Assembly (NCBI GenBank): GCA_031281945.1
Contig: JAITER010000027.1
Span: forward strand, 1 to 62,123
DNA length: 62,123 nt
Origin: Spirochaetaceae bacterium
GTDB taxonomy: Bacteria > Spirochaetota > Spirochaetia > Treponematales > Breznakiellaceae
Direction of reading: 5' to 3'
The notes under the pieces are model-generated. The model did no database searches and had not been told where the DNA came from. It saw only the letters and a list, made by a program, of their open reading frames with translations. The number at the start of each line of letters is the position of its first letter. Position 1 is the stretch's first letter. Positions 9,197 to 17,596 of this stretch are shown in pieces. Made by a program: the position numbers and the translations under genes.

Positions 9197-11476
9197 GTGA
9201 ATAATCTTACACCATACAAGCAGGCGAAAGCCCGTGAAATTTTTAATTTTTTTACCGTGCTGAATTCCGCTTCGTGGACTTTTATCGCCGGTAACACAGT
9301 TACGCTTTTCGCGATGCGGTGCAAGGCGCCGTCTTTTGTGATAGGCGTTCTAAGTTCACTCGCGTATGTTTCTTATTTCTTTCTGCCGCTAGGTAAAGTG
9401 GCTGTAAAACGGCTGCCCATAATTAAGGTTTTTTCCGGAGCCTGGATTATACGTTCACTCTGCATGACGCCGGTAATCGCGGCGCCTTTCGCCCTTATGC
9501 TGGGTAAATCCCAAACGGCTTTGATTATTCTTCTGATTTCGGTTGCGTTTTTTCAAATATTTCGCGGGATAGGCATGGTGTCCAACAACCCCGTGCTTAA
9601 CTTTTTAGCTTCCGGCCCGGATAAATCAACATATATGACGCAAACGCAGGTTATAAACAACGCCGTGAGTATGTTCGCCGGATTTATCGTAGCGTTATGT
9701 TTGGGGTCGGGCTCCGCTGTTTGGATGTACTCGCTGATTACCATAACCGGCGTGGCTTGCGGCTGCGGGGCCGGCGCGTGTATAAGGCGCGTGCCGTCTC
9801 CGCAAATGGAGGAAGCCAAGGGGCCGTCTTTTAAAGAGGTGTTAAAAAAAGCGCTTGCGGACGCGCCCATAAAAAATTTTATAATCATATTTTTTTTTGT
9901 GGCGCTTTGCTCCGGCGTGGCCCGCACTTTTATCGTGGTGTATGCGCGTGATGTGTTTACGCAAAGCGACGGCATGACGTCTTTGTACGGCGTTTTTGGC
10001 GCTTTCGGTTCGTTCCTTATTGGTTTGTGTATAAAATTTTTAGTTGAACGCATAGGCGCAAAGCCGATTTTTATAATTTGCACGGGGCTTGGGCTTGTAA
10101 GCCTTTTAGTTTTGGTTTTTTTGCATCCGCCGGCGATTCTTGGAAACGAAAGCGGAACGATCCTGATTTTGGCGCTGATATTTCTTTTGTTGAATTTCGC
10201 TTTTATAGGCGCCGAAAACGTAGGCCAAACTTATTTTTTATGCCTGGTTCCAAAAGAATTTATGCTGGATATGGGGATTGTGTACTTTGTGGTTTTTGGC
10301 GTGGCCGGCGCGACCGGCTCCATAGCTTCCGGCATGATTTTGGATGCGTTAGGCGGTTTTGGCATTGACAGGATGCTTGCTTTTAAATTGTTGTTTATCA
10401 TTTTAGTCTTGCTTTTGGCGACGGCTTTAATTTTACAGCGCGGCCTTATCTCGCTGGGGGCTCTTACCGTAAAAGACGCGCTGGAAGTGATTTTTTCTTT
10501 TCGCGACTTAAAAGCGATAGCCATTTTAGATAAGCTGGAAAAAACCAAAAGCGTAGAACGGGAAGGGGCGCTAATAGCCGCTCTGCAAGAAAATTCATCG
10601 CCGCTCGCTATGGCGGGGCTTTTGGAAAGGGCGAAGTCGCCTCGTTTCGCCACGCGAACCGAGGCCATAGACGCCCTGCGCACGCAGGAAACGTTGAGCG
10701 AAGAAGCCGAAAAAGCGTTGATGGAAGACGTTATGCGCAATTCGTACACCACAGCCCATCAGTCGGCGCGTATACTTGGAACGCACAAATGTTCGGCGGC
10801 TATCCCCCTGCTGCGGCAGTCTATACACTCAGGCGACTATATGCTCGCCGGAGAAGCGATGATAGCCCTTGCGAGATTAAACGATGAAAAATCCCGCCCT
10901 GAAATTGAAGCGATTATTAAAGAAACCGCGAACCCCCGCCTTAAAATCATGGGGGCCGAAGCTTTTGGCGTATATAAATCTGTACATTCTTTGCCGGTGC
11001 TTTTTCAAATGTATAAAACCCCCAACCCGCCGCCATATCTTCGTGATGAAGCGGCTCTTGCTATAGCGAATATTCTGGACATATACAACAATTTTCACAA
11101 AACGCTTATATTGTACCGCGAAAATCCGGAAATGACGCCTGCGCTGGCTCTGGACGAGGTTGAAAGCGCATTTGGATACTACAAAAGCCTGCTTGGAGCT
11201 CAACGGCTTAAAAACAAAGAATTGCCCGACGTTATAGCGGCGCAAAGTTTGGAAGCCGCCGTAAAAGCTTTTACAAACCCGAAAAAAAACGACCCCGCGC
11301 CTCTTTCACGCTGGTTGCTGGGGATTCCGGATTCTCTTAGCCGCGAGGGGGAAGCGTTAATTTTATCGGAAGCCATACTTCAGGAAGACATACGCTCTTT
11401 CCAGCGCGTTCAACTTTTAACGGTGCAATGGGCCGCATACATTTTGCGCCTGTGGGCGGCGGTCGTAAAGGGTTAA
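9197..11476 (+). CDS. MFS-type transporter fused to C-terminal HEAT repeats
   Basis: This is a 759-aa fusion. Residues about 1-435 hold roughly twelve hydrophobic segments with short basic loops, as in major facilitator transporters. Residues about 455-700 are soluble and made of repeated helical pairs (for example ALIAALQENSSPLAMAGLLE and AAIPLLRQSIHSGDYMLAGE) with the HEAT/PBS-lyase spacing. The HEAT part should lie in the cytoplasm and could serve as a protein-interaction platform; the substrate is unknown. The start is GTG at 9197, placed directly after a -10 box. Spirochaetes carry proteins of this kind; I infer no specific role. Confidence 0.8.
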   Translation: MNNLTPYKQAKAREIFNFFTVLNSASWTFIAGNTVTLFAMRCKAPSFVIGVLSSLAYVSYFFLPLGKVAVKRLPIIKVFSGAWIIRSLCMTPVIAAPFALMLGKSQTALIILLISVAFFQIFRGIGMVSNNPVLNFLASGPDKSTYMTQTQVINNAVSMFAGFIVALCLGSGSAVWMYSLITITGVACGCGAGACIRRVPSPQMEEAKGPSFKEVLKKALADAPIKNFIIIFFFVALCSGVARTFIVVYARDVFTQSDGMTSLYGVFGAFGSFLIGLCIKFLVERIGAKPIFIICTGLGLVSLLVLVFLHPPAILGNESGTILILALIFLLLNFAFIGAENVGQTYFLCLVPKEFMLDMGIVYFVVFGVAGATGSIASGMILDALGGFGIDRMLAFKLLFIILVLLLATALILQRGLISLGALTVKDALEVIFSFRDLKAIAILDKLEKTKSVEREGALIAALQENSSPLAMAGLLERAKSPRFATRTEAIDALRTQETLSEEAEKALMEDVMRNSYTTAHQSARILGTHKCSAAIPLLRQSIHSGDYMLAGEAMIALARLNDEKSRPEIEAIIKETANPRLKIMGAEAFGVYKSVHSLPVLFQMYKTPNPPPYLRDEAALAIANILDIYNNFHKTLILYRENPEMTPALALDEVESAFGYYKSLLGAQRLKNKELPDVIAAQSLEAAVKAFTNPKKNDPAPLSRWLLGIPDSLSREGEALILSEAILQEDIRSFQRVQLLTVQWAAYILRLWAAVVKG

Positions 11477-11543
11477 GTTTTTAGAAAATGAAATTATGGC
11501 TTTGAAAGTTTCGCGTGTTAAAAACAGAGGGAAAAGATATAAT

Positions 11544-11626
11544 TGCCGAGGATGAGATTCGAACTCACACCCCATTACTGAGAGGGGATTTTAAGTCCCC
11601 GGCGTCTACCATTCCGCCACCTCGGC
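11544..11626 (-). tRNA. tRNA-Leu (anticodon UAA)
   Basis: The minus strand reads GCCGAGGTGGCGGAATGG at the 5' end, with a matching CCTCGGC acceptor strand. The anticodon loop CTTAAAA gives UAA, and a long variable arm shows class II structure. The discriminator is A and CCA is not encoded. Confidence 0.95.
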
Positions 11627-11806
11627 AGTTGCACCCGTAGAAGTTGTAAAAAACGGGATTGAAGGCTGGCAAATCCGGCCCGCAAGCCGTATAAAACAGC
11701 AACTTTAATGCGGCTTATTATACCGGCGGCGCCTGATATGGTCTAGATAACCGTTAAAACTTTGTTAAGACGCTAATTAGCGGCGTCCGGCGGCTTTCGG
11801 GCGGGC

Positions 11807-12280
11807 TTAAAACCAGTATCTAAGGCCGGCGGAGATGTATAGCGCGAACCAGCCGTTTTTTTCTTCCCCGGCCAGGACTGCGGAGGGGGCGGCGTTTATA
11901 AAAAAATCCATGCGTTTTATTTCGTATTGTACGCCGAAAGGGAAGCGTATCCCGCCCGATGTTTTTTCGGTTATGTTGATGAAGATTCCAGCCCCCGTAA
12001 AAAGAAACATTCTGCCGTAATTCACCCCCCAATCGGCTATTTTCGGTCTAAAAATCCAGTAATCGCCGTAAATTCCAAGCCTGCGGTTGTATGGAGGCGA
12101 AGCGTCCGAGCTATAATCCAGGGCGAGATGCAACTGTTTTAACGGGCTTGTTAAAAGAGAGACGCCGAAATAAGGGCTGCTAGCGCACCAAACGCTGCTT
12201 TGAGCGCCCAACCCGAAGCTTCCAAACGCAAAGCATGGAAACGTTAAAAACAGGGCGGCGCACAAAGCCTTTTTTTTCAA
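11807..12280 (-). CDS. small outer-membrane-type beta-barrel protein (paralogue 1)
   Basis: This 157-aa protein has a clear signal peptide (MKKKALCAALFLTFPCFAFG) and a mature part of alternating hydrophobic and polar residues. It ends in GLRYWF, an aromatic C-terminus typical of outer-membrane barrels handled by the BAM machinery. It is a diverged paralogue of the gene immediately upstream (12291-12779): both share the FG(L/I)G(A/V)Q opening, SLLTSP/SLLISP, a Phe-rich end and similar length. The function is not known to me. Confidence 0.65.
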   Translation of the reverse strand: MKKKALCAALFLTFPCFAFGSFGLGAQSSVWCASSPYFGVSLLTSPLKQLHLALDYSSDASPPYNRRLGIYGDYWIFRPKIADWGVNYGRMFLFTGAGIFINITEKTSGGIRFPFGVQYEIKRMDFFINAAPSAVLAGEEKNGWFALYISAGLRYWF

Positions 12281-12290
12281 TTTTTAGTTG

Positions 12291-12779
12291 TTAAAACCAG
12301 AACCGGACGCCTGCGGCGGCGCTAAATCCAATCCAGTCGTTAAGATTAAAAGACGGTATGAATTTTATATCAAGCGCGGGCGCTATCAGCACAAACGGGT
12401 CGAACCCTTGAACTCTCCAATGCACGCCGACCGGGACGCGCACGCCCGCCGCCATGCTAAAATCGCCGTTTTTATAAAGACCCACCCGCCCGTACGGCCC
12501 AGGCCCTACGAAAAGCGAAAGATTCCCCGGCCCTAATTGAGTCAAACTTATGTCTAGAGCCCATATATCGGCTCCAAAGGCGACAATTGTGTCATCCCCT
12601 ATATACCAGTCTATAATAAAATGAAGCCTTTCGTTGGGGCTTATAAGCAATGACGGCCCGCCTAAAGATCCTCCCGCATAACCCCCGCTGAATTGAACGC
12701 CTATTCCAAATTCAGCGTAAGCCCCCGCTGTAATGCCGGCGAATAAAATTGCGGCTAAAATTCCTGTTTTTTTGTTCAT
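12291..12779 (-). CDS. small outer-membrane-type beta-barrel protein (paralogue 2)
   Basis: The 162-aa protein has a signal peptide (MNKKTGILAAILFAGITAGA) cut near AYA. Its strands end in AAAGVRFWF. I start at ATG 12777-12779 because GGAGG lies just upstream; the frame extends to 12872 without support. It is followed after 10 bases by its paralogue, so the two are probably co-transcribed. Both look like 8-stranded barrels, but their length and the absence of named motifs prevent a closer call. Confidence 0.65.
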   Translation of the reverse strand: MNKKTGILAAILFAGITAGAYAEFGIGVQFSGGYAGGSLGGPSLLISPNERLHFIIDWYIGDDTIVAFGADIWALDISLTQLGPGNLSLFVGPGPYGRVGLYKNGDFSMAAGVRVPVGVHWRVQGFDPFVLIAPALDIKFIPSFNLNDWIGFSAAAGVRFWF

Positions 12780-12872
12780 AAATCCTCCGTTTGCAAATAA
12801 TACAGAAAAGCGCCGCTTCGTTACACCCCGATACGAGACGTCTGACGAGCTTGGCGCCTGTAAGCGGCGCAC

Positions 12873-13240
12873 TGGAATTAATGTTTTTGGGAATGAGCCT
12901 TGAAAAAGAAGCCGCCTAATCCCGCCAATCGTTTGATTGCGTGAATTGCGGAATCGCCAAGCGATAAAACGCTCCGCATTTTATCGTCATTGTTTACGAA
13001 ACAAAAATAACATGATAAATAGCTGAATACTGTTTCAACCTCAAATATTGGAACGGCAACCTTGAAAAACGCGGTTTCGCAAGGCTTTAGCTGATAAACC
13101 GCCGCTGTTAAACAAGCCGGAAAACCGCCGCGTGTTTTTGAGGTTTTTTAACGCGATTTCTTGTGAACCCGCGCCATATTACGGACAAATTTGTTAAAAA
13201 CCGGCTAAAATGTGTTGTTTAGGTTGTAAATCTGTAAAAA
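12873..13240. other. intergenic region before parA
   Basis: About 370 bases without a supported gene. I looked for ParB binding sites (TGTTTCACGTGAAACA) and found only TGTTTACGAAACA near 12990, which lacks the centre. No tRNA, terminator or repeat element was recognised. Confidence 0.5.
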
Positions 13241-13248
13241 TACGGACT

Positions 13249-13276
13249 TTTATAAAAAGTGTATTTCAATTATAAT
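13249..13276 (+). promoter_or_regulatory. parA promoter
   Basis: A perfect -10 box TATAAT (13271-13276) ends 8 bases before the ATG. A weak -35 (TTTATA) lies 16 bases upstream. The mRNA would be leaderless or nearly so. Confidence 0.45.
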
Positions 13277-13284
13277 AGGTTTAA

Positions 13285-14040
13285 ATGGGTAAAACTTTTG
13301 TTTTTGTAAACCAAAAAGGCGGCGTTGGCAAAACTACTTCCGCCATAAACTTGGGAGCGTACTTTGCGGAACACGGAAAATCAGTTTTGTTGATAGATTT
13401 CGATTCGCAAGCCAACCTTACAAGCGGCGTCGGCGTTAAGCCGGAAAAAAACGGAGTTTACGAAGTGTTAGCCGGAATTTTGCCGGTTCAAAAAGCGATA
13501 CGTAAGACGGTATGCTCGAATCTTTTTGTTTTACCCGCAAGTATAGACCTTTCCGGCGCAACGGTGGAGTTGATAGGGGAGGAAAAATCCGACTTTTTTT
13601 TACGCGAGGCGATTTCTCCGATTCGCGCTGAATACGACTATATGCTGATAGACTGTCCGCCTTCTTTGGGGGTGCTTACAATAAACGGCCTTGTGGCGGC
13701 TGACAGCGTGCTTATCCCTATGCAGTGCGAATATTTTGCGCTGGAAGGGCTTACGCTATTGTTGCAGACGATTCAGCGCATCAAAAGCAATCAAAATCCA
13801 GGCCTCGCTATAGAAGGCATTTTTTTTACCATGTTTGACCAAAGAACCCGTTTGGCGCAACAAGTTGTGCGCCAAGTGGGCGTGTACTTTAAAGACAATG
13901 TTTATTCCACGATTATTCCCCGCAACGTCCGTTTGTCCGAGGCGCCTTCGCACGGTTTGCCAATTTCGCGCTACGACCCTTCTTGCGCGGGAGCGATTGC
14001 GTATAAAAGTCTTTGCAAAGAAATTCTAAGTAAGATTTAA
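13285..14040 (+). CDS. parA: chromosome-partitioning ATPase ParA/Soj
   Basis: ParA is a deviant-Walker ATPase that binds DNA non-specifically and drives movement of ParB-bound origins. The 251-aa protein has QKGGVGKTTSAINLG at residues about 9-23, DFDSQANLTSG near 40-50 and the switch block LIDCPPSLGVLTINGL. It matches the chromosomal Soj type in length and lacks the N-terminal DNA-binding domain of plasmid ParA. parB follows after 9 bases. Confidence 0.95.
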   Translation: MGKTFVFVNQKGGVGKTTSAINLGAYFAEHGKSVLLIDFDSQANLTSGVGVKPEKNGVYEVLAGILPVQKAIRKTVCSNLFVLPASIDLSGATVELIGEEKSDFFLREAISPIRAEYDYMLIDCPPSLGVLTINGLVAADSVLIPMQCEYFALEGLTLLLQTIQRIKSNQNPGLAIEGIFFTMFDQRTRLAQQVVRQVGVYFKDNVYSTIIPRNVRLSEAPSHGLPISRYDPSCAGAIAYKSLCKEILSKI

Positions 14041-14049
14041 GGTGTTTGC

Positions 14050-15039
14050 ATGGCGAAAAAATTTGGTTTGGGGAAAGGGCTTGACGCATTACTGCCTTTG
14101 GTGGATGTAGAAAAAGCTGAAGCTCCGCGCGGCGGCGGCGAAATTCTTATTCCGCTTGAAAAAATAAGCCCCAATCCAGGCCAGCCGCGAAAATTCTTTG
14201 ACGAAACCGCTTTGGAAGAGTTGGCGTCTTCCATACGCGAACACGGCGTTTTGCAACCTGTTATTGTAGAAGAAGGGCCGGACGGAGGTTATACGATAAT
14301 CGCCGGGGAACGCCGTGTTAGAGCCGCTAAATTGGCCGGAATGCGGGATGTTCCCGCGCTTATACGTAGCTACACTGACGAAAAACGGCTCACCGTTTCT
14401 ATAATCGAAAACATACAACGCGCGGATTTAAATCCAATAGAAGAAGCGGCGGCTTATAAAAGCCTTATCGATTTAACCGGGCTTTCGCAGGATGAGGCGG
14501 CTTTACGGCTAGGTAAAAAACGTTCTACTTTGGCAAACGCTTTGCGCCTTTTAAAATTGCCGCCTTCCATGCAACGCGCCTTGATTTCCGCCGAAATTTC
14601 CGCCGGCCACGCCCGCGCAATCCTTTCCCTAAACTCTGCGGAAGACCGCGATAAACTTTTTTTACGCATCGTTAACGAGCATCTTAACGTGCGGCAGGCG
14701 GAAAAGATTGCCGGAATAATATCCGGCGGCGATGCGGCGGATGTTGCGCTTGCGGAGTTTACGGAAGCGGGCGGCGCAAACGAAAACGGCGCTTTTGACG
14801 CGGAAAAAGACCCTGCGGCGAAAACGCTTGTAAACGATACTTTGTCTGGCGAAGGATCGCGAGAAGAAGAAACGCCGAAACGAGACCCGAATCTTTCCGC
14901 CATGGAAGAGCGATTTATAGAAACGCTTGGCACAAAGGTGAAAATAGACGGCGATTTTTCCAGCGGGGTTATAAAAATTGATTATTTTTCCGCGGACGAC
15001 CTAGACAGACTGTACGATATTTTTTTGAACGGAAAATAA
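14050..15039 (+). CDS. parB: chromosome-partitioning protein ParB/Spo0J
   Basis: ParB binds parS sites near the origin and spreads as a CTP-dependent clamp. The 329-aa protein opens KKFGLGKGLDALLP, the typical basic N-terminus. The CTP-binding block follows (NPGQPRKFFDETALEELA, then GERRVRAAKLAGM near residue 100), then a helix-turn-helix (LSQDEAALRLGKKRSTLANA) and a C-terminal dimerisation domain. An acidic linker of about 60 residues before the C-terminal domain is longer than usual. AAGGTG before the ATG serves as the ribosome site. Confidence 0.95.
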   Translation: MAKKFGLGKGLDALLPLVDVEKAEAPRGGGEILIPLEKISPNPGQPRKFFDETALEELASSIREHGVLQPVIVEEGPDGGYTIIAGERRVRAAKLAGMRDVPALIRSYTDEKRLTVSIIENIQRADLNPIEEAAAYKSLIDLTGLSQDEAALRLGKKRSTLANALRLLKLPPSMQRALISAEISAGHARAILSLNSAEDRDKLFLRIVNEHLNVRQAEKIAGIISGGDAADVALAEFTEAGGANENGAFDAEKDPAAKTLVNDTLSGEGSREEETPKRDPNLSAMEERFIETLGTKVKIDGDFSSGVIKIDYFSADDLDRLYDIFLNGK

Positions 15040-15168
15040 CAGGTGCGCGGCTTTATACGCTTACCCGTAAGCGCGTTTGATTTTTGGAAAGTTGAAGCGT
15101 GAAGTAAAGGCTGAGTTTTGGCCGCTTCGCGTACTAAAGCCCTTAAAACCGGGCGTTTTTAAGATTTT

Positions 15169-15783
15169 ATGCAAATTGTATGCGGTTTGGATGAAGCCGG
15201 ACGGGGCCCCCTCGCCGGCCCTGTTTACGCGGCTGCGGCGGCTCTGCCGGACGGGTTCCCTGTTGAAATGCTTGACGATTCAAAAAAAACGCCGGAGAAA
15301 AAGCGGCTGGAGGTTGCGGCGTTTATAAAATCATCCGGCGCGGCCTACGGCGTAGGTTTTGCGTCTCATACAGAAATTGATGAAATTAACATTTTGCAAG
15401 CGAGCCTTTTGGCTATGGAACGGGCTTTTGCCGCCCTGCTTGCGGACTTCCCTGATTGGGCGCCGCGCATAAACGAAGCCGTTGCGGACGGCCTTTTCAT
15501 TCCAAAAATAACGATTCCCGGGAACGCGCTTTTTAATGTTCGCGCTCTGGTTAAGGCCGACGCTTTGGTTCCTTCTGTTATGGCGGCCTCGATTTTGGCT
15601 AAAACTGAGCGCGATGCGGAAATGGCGAGGCTTGCTTTACTATACCCGGAATATGGTTTTGAGAAACATAAAGGCTATCCGACGAAAAGCCATCGTCTTA
15701 AAATAAAAGAATTCGGCCCTTCTCCCGTCCACAGGTTAAGTTTTCGCCTGCTTAAAGAAGAATCCCTTTTTATGGACGTCTAA
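15169..15783 (+). CDS. rnhB: ribonuclease HII
   Basis: RNase HII cuts RNA in RNA-DNA hybrids and removes single ribonucleotides from DNA. The 204-aa protein has LDEAGRGPLAGPVYAAA (Asp8, Glu9), LDDSKK, a central VADGL and VKADALVPSVMAASILAKT near residue 125, which together supply the acidic metal site. The C-terminal GYPTKSHRLKIKEFG with HRLSF fits the family. There is no clear Shine-Dalgarno. It converges with the phosphopantetheinyl transferase gene, overlapping by 4 bases. Confidence 0.95.
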   Translation: MQIVCGLDEAGRGPLAGPVYAAAAALPDGFPVEMLDDSKKTPEKKRLEVAAFIKSSGAAYGVGFASHTEIDEINILQASLLAMERAFAALLADFPDWAPRINEAVADGLFIPKITIPGNALFNVRALVKADALVPSVMAASILAKTERDAEMARLALLYPEYGFEKHKGYPTKSHRLKIKEFGPSPVHRLSFRLLKEESLFMDV

Positions 15784-16421
15784 AACGAATTGTTTGAGTT
15801 TAATTCAGCTTCGTTAATCATGCGCATCAGCGGCTTAAAAGGTTTTCCGGCGCAAGCAGACAAATGAAAGCCTTTAAACTCCATTGAAAAAAAATATTTA
15901 TCATAAGAACTGAACGTTTGAAACGGCGCGTAAGCGGAAAAATCTATTTTGGCGGGCGGCGGGGCCGGCGGGGAAAAACCGGTTCCCAGACATTTTAGAT
16001 AGCTTTCTTTAAGCGTCCAAAATTTCGCCGCATAGTCTTTACGCCGCATTTCCTTTGATGAAAACGCCTTTTTTAAAGATTTAAGCCGCTGCTCTGGGAT
16101 AAAATCTTCAACGTCAACGCCTATTTCCCCGCCGGTTTCATCTTCCACCGCTACGGCTACAGCGGTTTTTGAATGGGATATGTTAAAAAACGCGGATTGG
16201 GGATCGCCTTCTTTTGATAAAAACGGCTTGCCGTAAGCGTTTCTGGAGATTGAAGGGGTGAATCCCAGCGCGCCGCTTAACATTCTATACGCCGCCGCCT
16301 TGGCCTTTCCGCCGGCGGACGGCCCTAAGCCGGCTTTTATTTCAGGCGGCAAGCCGCAAATTAAGTTTAAATAGACTGAGTTAGAAATTGAGGGGTAATT
16401 AGCGTATATGAATATCTTCAT
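15780..16421 (-). CDS. 4'-phosphopantetheinyl transferase, Sfp type
   Basis: It transfers phosphopantetheine from CoA to a carrier protein. The 213-aa length and motifs fit the Sfp/Gsp group: FFNISHSKTAVAVAV, then IGVDVEDFIP (metal-binding Asp and Glu), then FWTLKESYLKCLGTGF. It is longer than the AcpS type. No polyketide or peptide synthetase lies nearby, so its substrate may simply be the fatty-acid ACP; that is inference. Confidence 0.88.
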   Translation of the reverse strand: MKIFIYANYPSISNSVYLNLICGLPPEIKAGLGPSAGGKAKAAAYRMLSGALGFTPSISRNAYGKPFLSKEGDPQSAFFNISHSKTAVAVAVEDETGGEIGVDVEDFIPEQRLKSLKKAFSSKEMRRKDYAAKFWTLKESYLKCLGTGFSPPAPPPAKIDFSAYAPFQTFSSYDKYFFSMEFKGFHLSACAGKPFKPLMRMINEAELNSNNSF

Positions 16422-16476
16422 TTGAAGAAGAAAACGCGCCGGCCTTAAACTTTAGGCCGGTAGGAAAATTGCCGTT

Positions 16477-16549
16477 TGAGCCGCCCGGAGATCGAATCCA
16501 GGACCCACGCCTTAAAAGGGCGTTGCTCTGCCAACTGAGCTAGCGGCCC
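16477..16549 (-). tRNA. tRNA-Lys (anticodon UUU)
   Basis: The 73-base gene on the minus strand starts GGGCCGCTAGCTCAGTTGG. The anticodon loop is CTTTTAA (UUU), the T loop GGATTCGATC and the acceptor GCGGCTC with discriminator A. Its acceptor arm matches the tRNA-Lys(CUU) at 47848. CCA is not encoded. Confidence 0.96.
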
Positions 16550-16560
16550 GGCTTTTCCGC

Positions 16561-16706
16561 CATTGGACTTGTTTAACAACCTGGCTGGTCGTCTGCTAAC
16601 CTGCGGTTAACTTGCAAGCCTTGCGGCTTTTCAGGCTAAAGCCTTGTAAAACCGCATTTTTAACGGAAGCTGTTTAGAAACTTGAAGCTTCTAAACAACT
16701 CTATTA
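16561..16706. repeat. two-hairpin intergenic element, copy 1
   Basis: It begins CATTGGACTTGTTTA and ends TAAACAACTCTATTAT. It holds the linker GCATTTTTAACGG, then the hairpin GTTTAGAA/TTCTAAAC. Both outer ends carry TTGTTTA facing inward, an imperfect terminal inverted repeat. See the repeat-family finding. Confidence 0.7.
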
Positions 16707-16731
16707 TAAAAAACAGTGAAGGGAAAGTCTA
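16703..16731 (-). promoter_or_regulatory. promoter reading into repeat copy 1 and tRNA-Lys
   Basis: On the minus strand: TAGACT, 17 bases, perfect TATAAT. The -10 box overlaps the outer edge of the repeat element, so the element would form the start of the tRNA-Lys transcript. Confidence 0.5.
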
Positions 16732-16787
16732 GCGCCCGGAATTTATACGCCCGGTTTTCTAAAGCAGACTGTGTTTTTGTAAAAAGA

Positions 16788-16846
16788 TGTTTGAGGCTGT
16801 TCCAAAACACGGTTGGTTTTGGCGGGCTCTTGCGGTTTTTGCCGGC
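16788..16846. repeat. partial copy of the intergenic element
   Basis: GAGGCTGTTCCAAAACAC... and GGGCTCTTGCGGTTTTTGCC repeat both ends of the element at 30482-30577, joined with little between them. Confidence 0.45.
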
Positions 16847-16870
16847 GGCGGCGTTTATAACAGCGCAAAA

Positions 16871-16907
16871 CCGCCGTAAAATATGTTAAAAACGCATTTT
16901 ACGGCGG
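16871..16907 (-). terminator. hairpin downstream of hsp20
   Basis: A perfect 12-bp stem (CCGCCGTAAAAT/ATTTTACGGCGG) with a 13-base loop, 24 bases after the hsp20 stop. The T tail on the minus strand is short (TTTT). Confidence 0.6.
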
Positions 16908-16930
16908 GGGCCGCGTCAAAAATCAGTTGT

Positions 16931-17452
16931 TTAGGTTGAAGGGGCCGCTTCTATGCGTACGGTTTTTTTGCCGTCCGGTTTGTTTTTGGGAGGCGCTGTT
17001 ACGGTTAAAAGCCCGTTTTTGAAGACGGCTTTAACTTTTTCCTGATCGAATTCATCTTGCGGAACACGGAATTTCCAGTTTTCCACCGGTTTAATCTTAA
17101 AATCCCTCCGTATGTACTCCTCGATTTTTACGCCGTTTTCAGCGGATTCCCCGCCAGTTCCCGCCGGAACGGGGCTTGTTTCGCAAGAAGCCGAAAGCGC
17201 CATTTGGTCGCCCTGGAAAGATAAATCTATGCGGGCCTCTGAAAAACCAGCAAGCGCGAATTCAAAAACAAGCGCGCCGTCCGACAATTTGTAGATGTTT
17301 ACGCAAGGGTGCGCCTGTGCGGTTTCGGTTACATCCCTTTCGGTTTCGTTAAAAGCGGAACCGCTCTCTTTTAAAGTTTGCTGTAAGTCCTGAGCCATCC
17401 TTGAGACGCCTTCGAAAAATGAATCCATGCCAAATCCTGAATTGTATTGCAT
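16931..17452 (-). CDS. Hsp20/alpha-crystallin small heat-shock protein
   Basis: These are ATP-independent holdase chaperones in the cytoplasm. The 173-aa protein has a variable N-terminal arm of about 45 residues and then an alpha-crystallin domain (VNIYKLSDGALVFEFALAGF, EEYIRRDFKIKPV). It ends with the diagnostic VKAVFKNGLLTVTAPPKNKP. A Gly/Thr/Glu-rich loop in the middle (SPVPAGTGGESAENG) is an insertion relative to compact members. A good AAGGAG precedes the ATG. It is monocistronic. Confidence 0.88.
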   Translation of the reverse strand: MQYNSGFGMDSFFEGVSRMAQDLQQTLKESGSAFNETERDVTETAQAHPCVNIYKLSDGALVFEFALAGFSEARIDLSFQGDQMALSASCETSPVPAGTGGESAENGVKIEEYIRRDFKIKPVENWKFRVPQDEFDQEKVKAVFKNGLLTVTAPPKNKPDGKKTVRIEAAPST

Positions 17453-17558
17453 ATAAGCTCCTTGTAGTTTGCAAGCTTTCCTAAAACTTTAGCTTTGGGA
17501 AAGCAATTTTATAATTTGAACCGTAAAAGCGGGTTTTCGCCGCCTTTTTAGCCTTTCC

Positions 17559-17592
17559 TAAACCTAAAACCGCGCAACCAGGTTTAGGTTTA
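17559..17592 (-). terminator. hairpin downstream of the TolC-like gene
   Basis: TAAACCTAAA and TTTAGGTTTA form a perfect 10-bp stem just past the stop at 17597. No T run follows, so termination is uncertain. Confidence 0.4.
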
Positions 17593-17596
17593 ATTG

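Noticed and set aside
12985-13005. possible parS site (TGTTTACGAAACA) near parAB
   Set aside because: It lacks the three central bases of the 16-base consensus TGTTTCACGTGAAACA.
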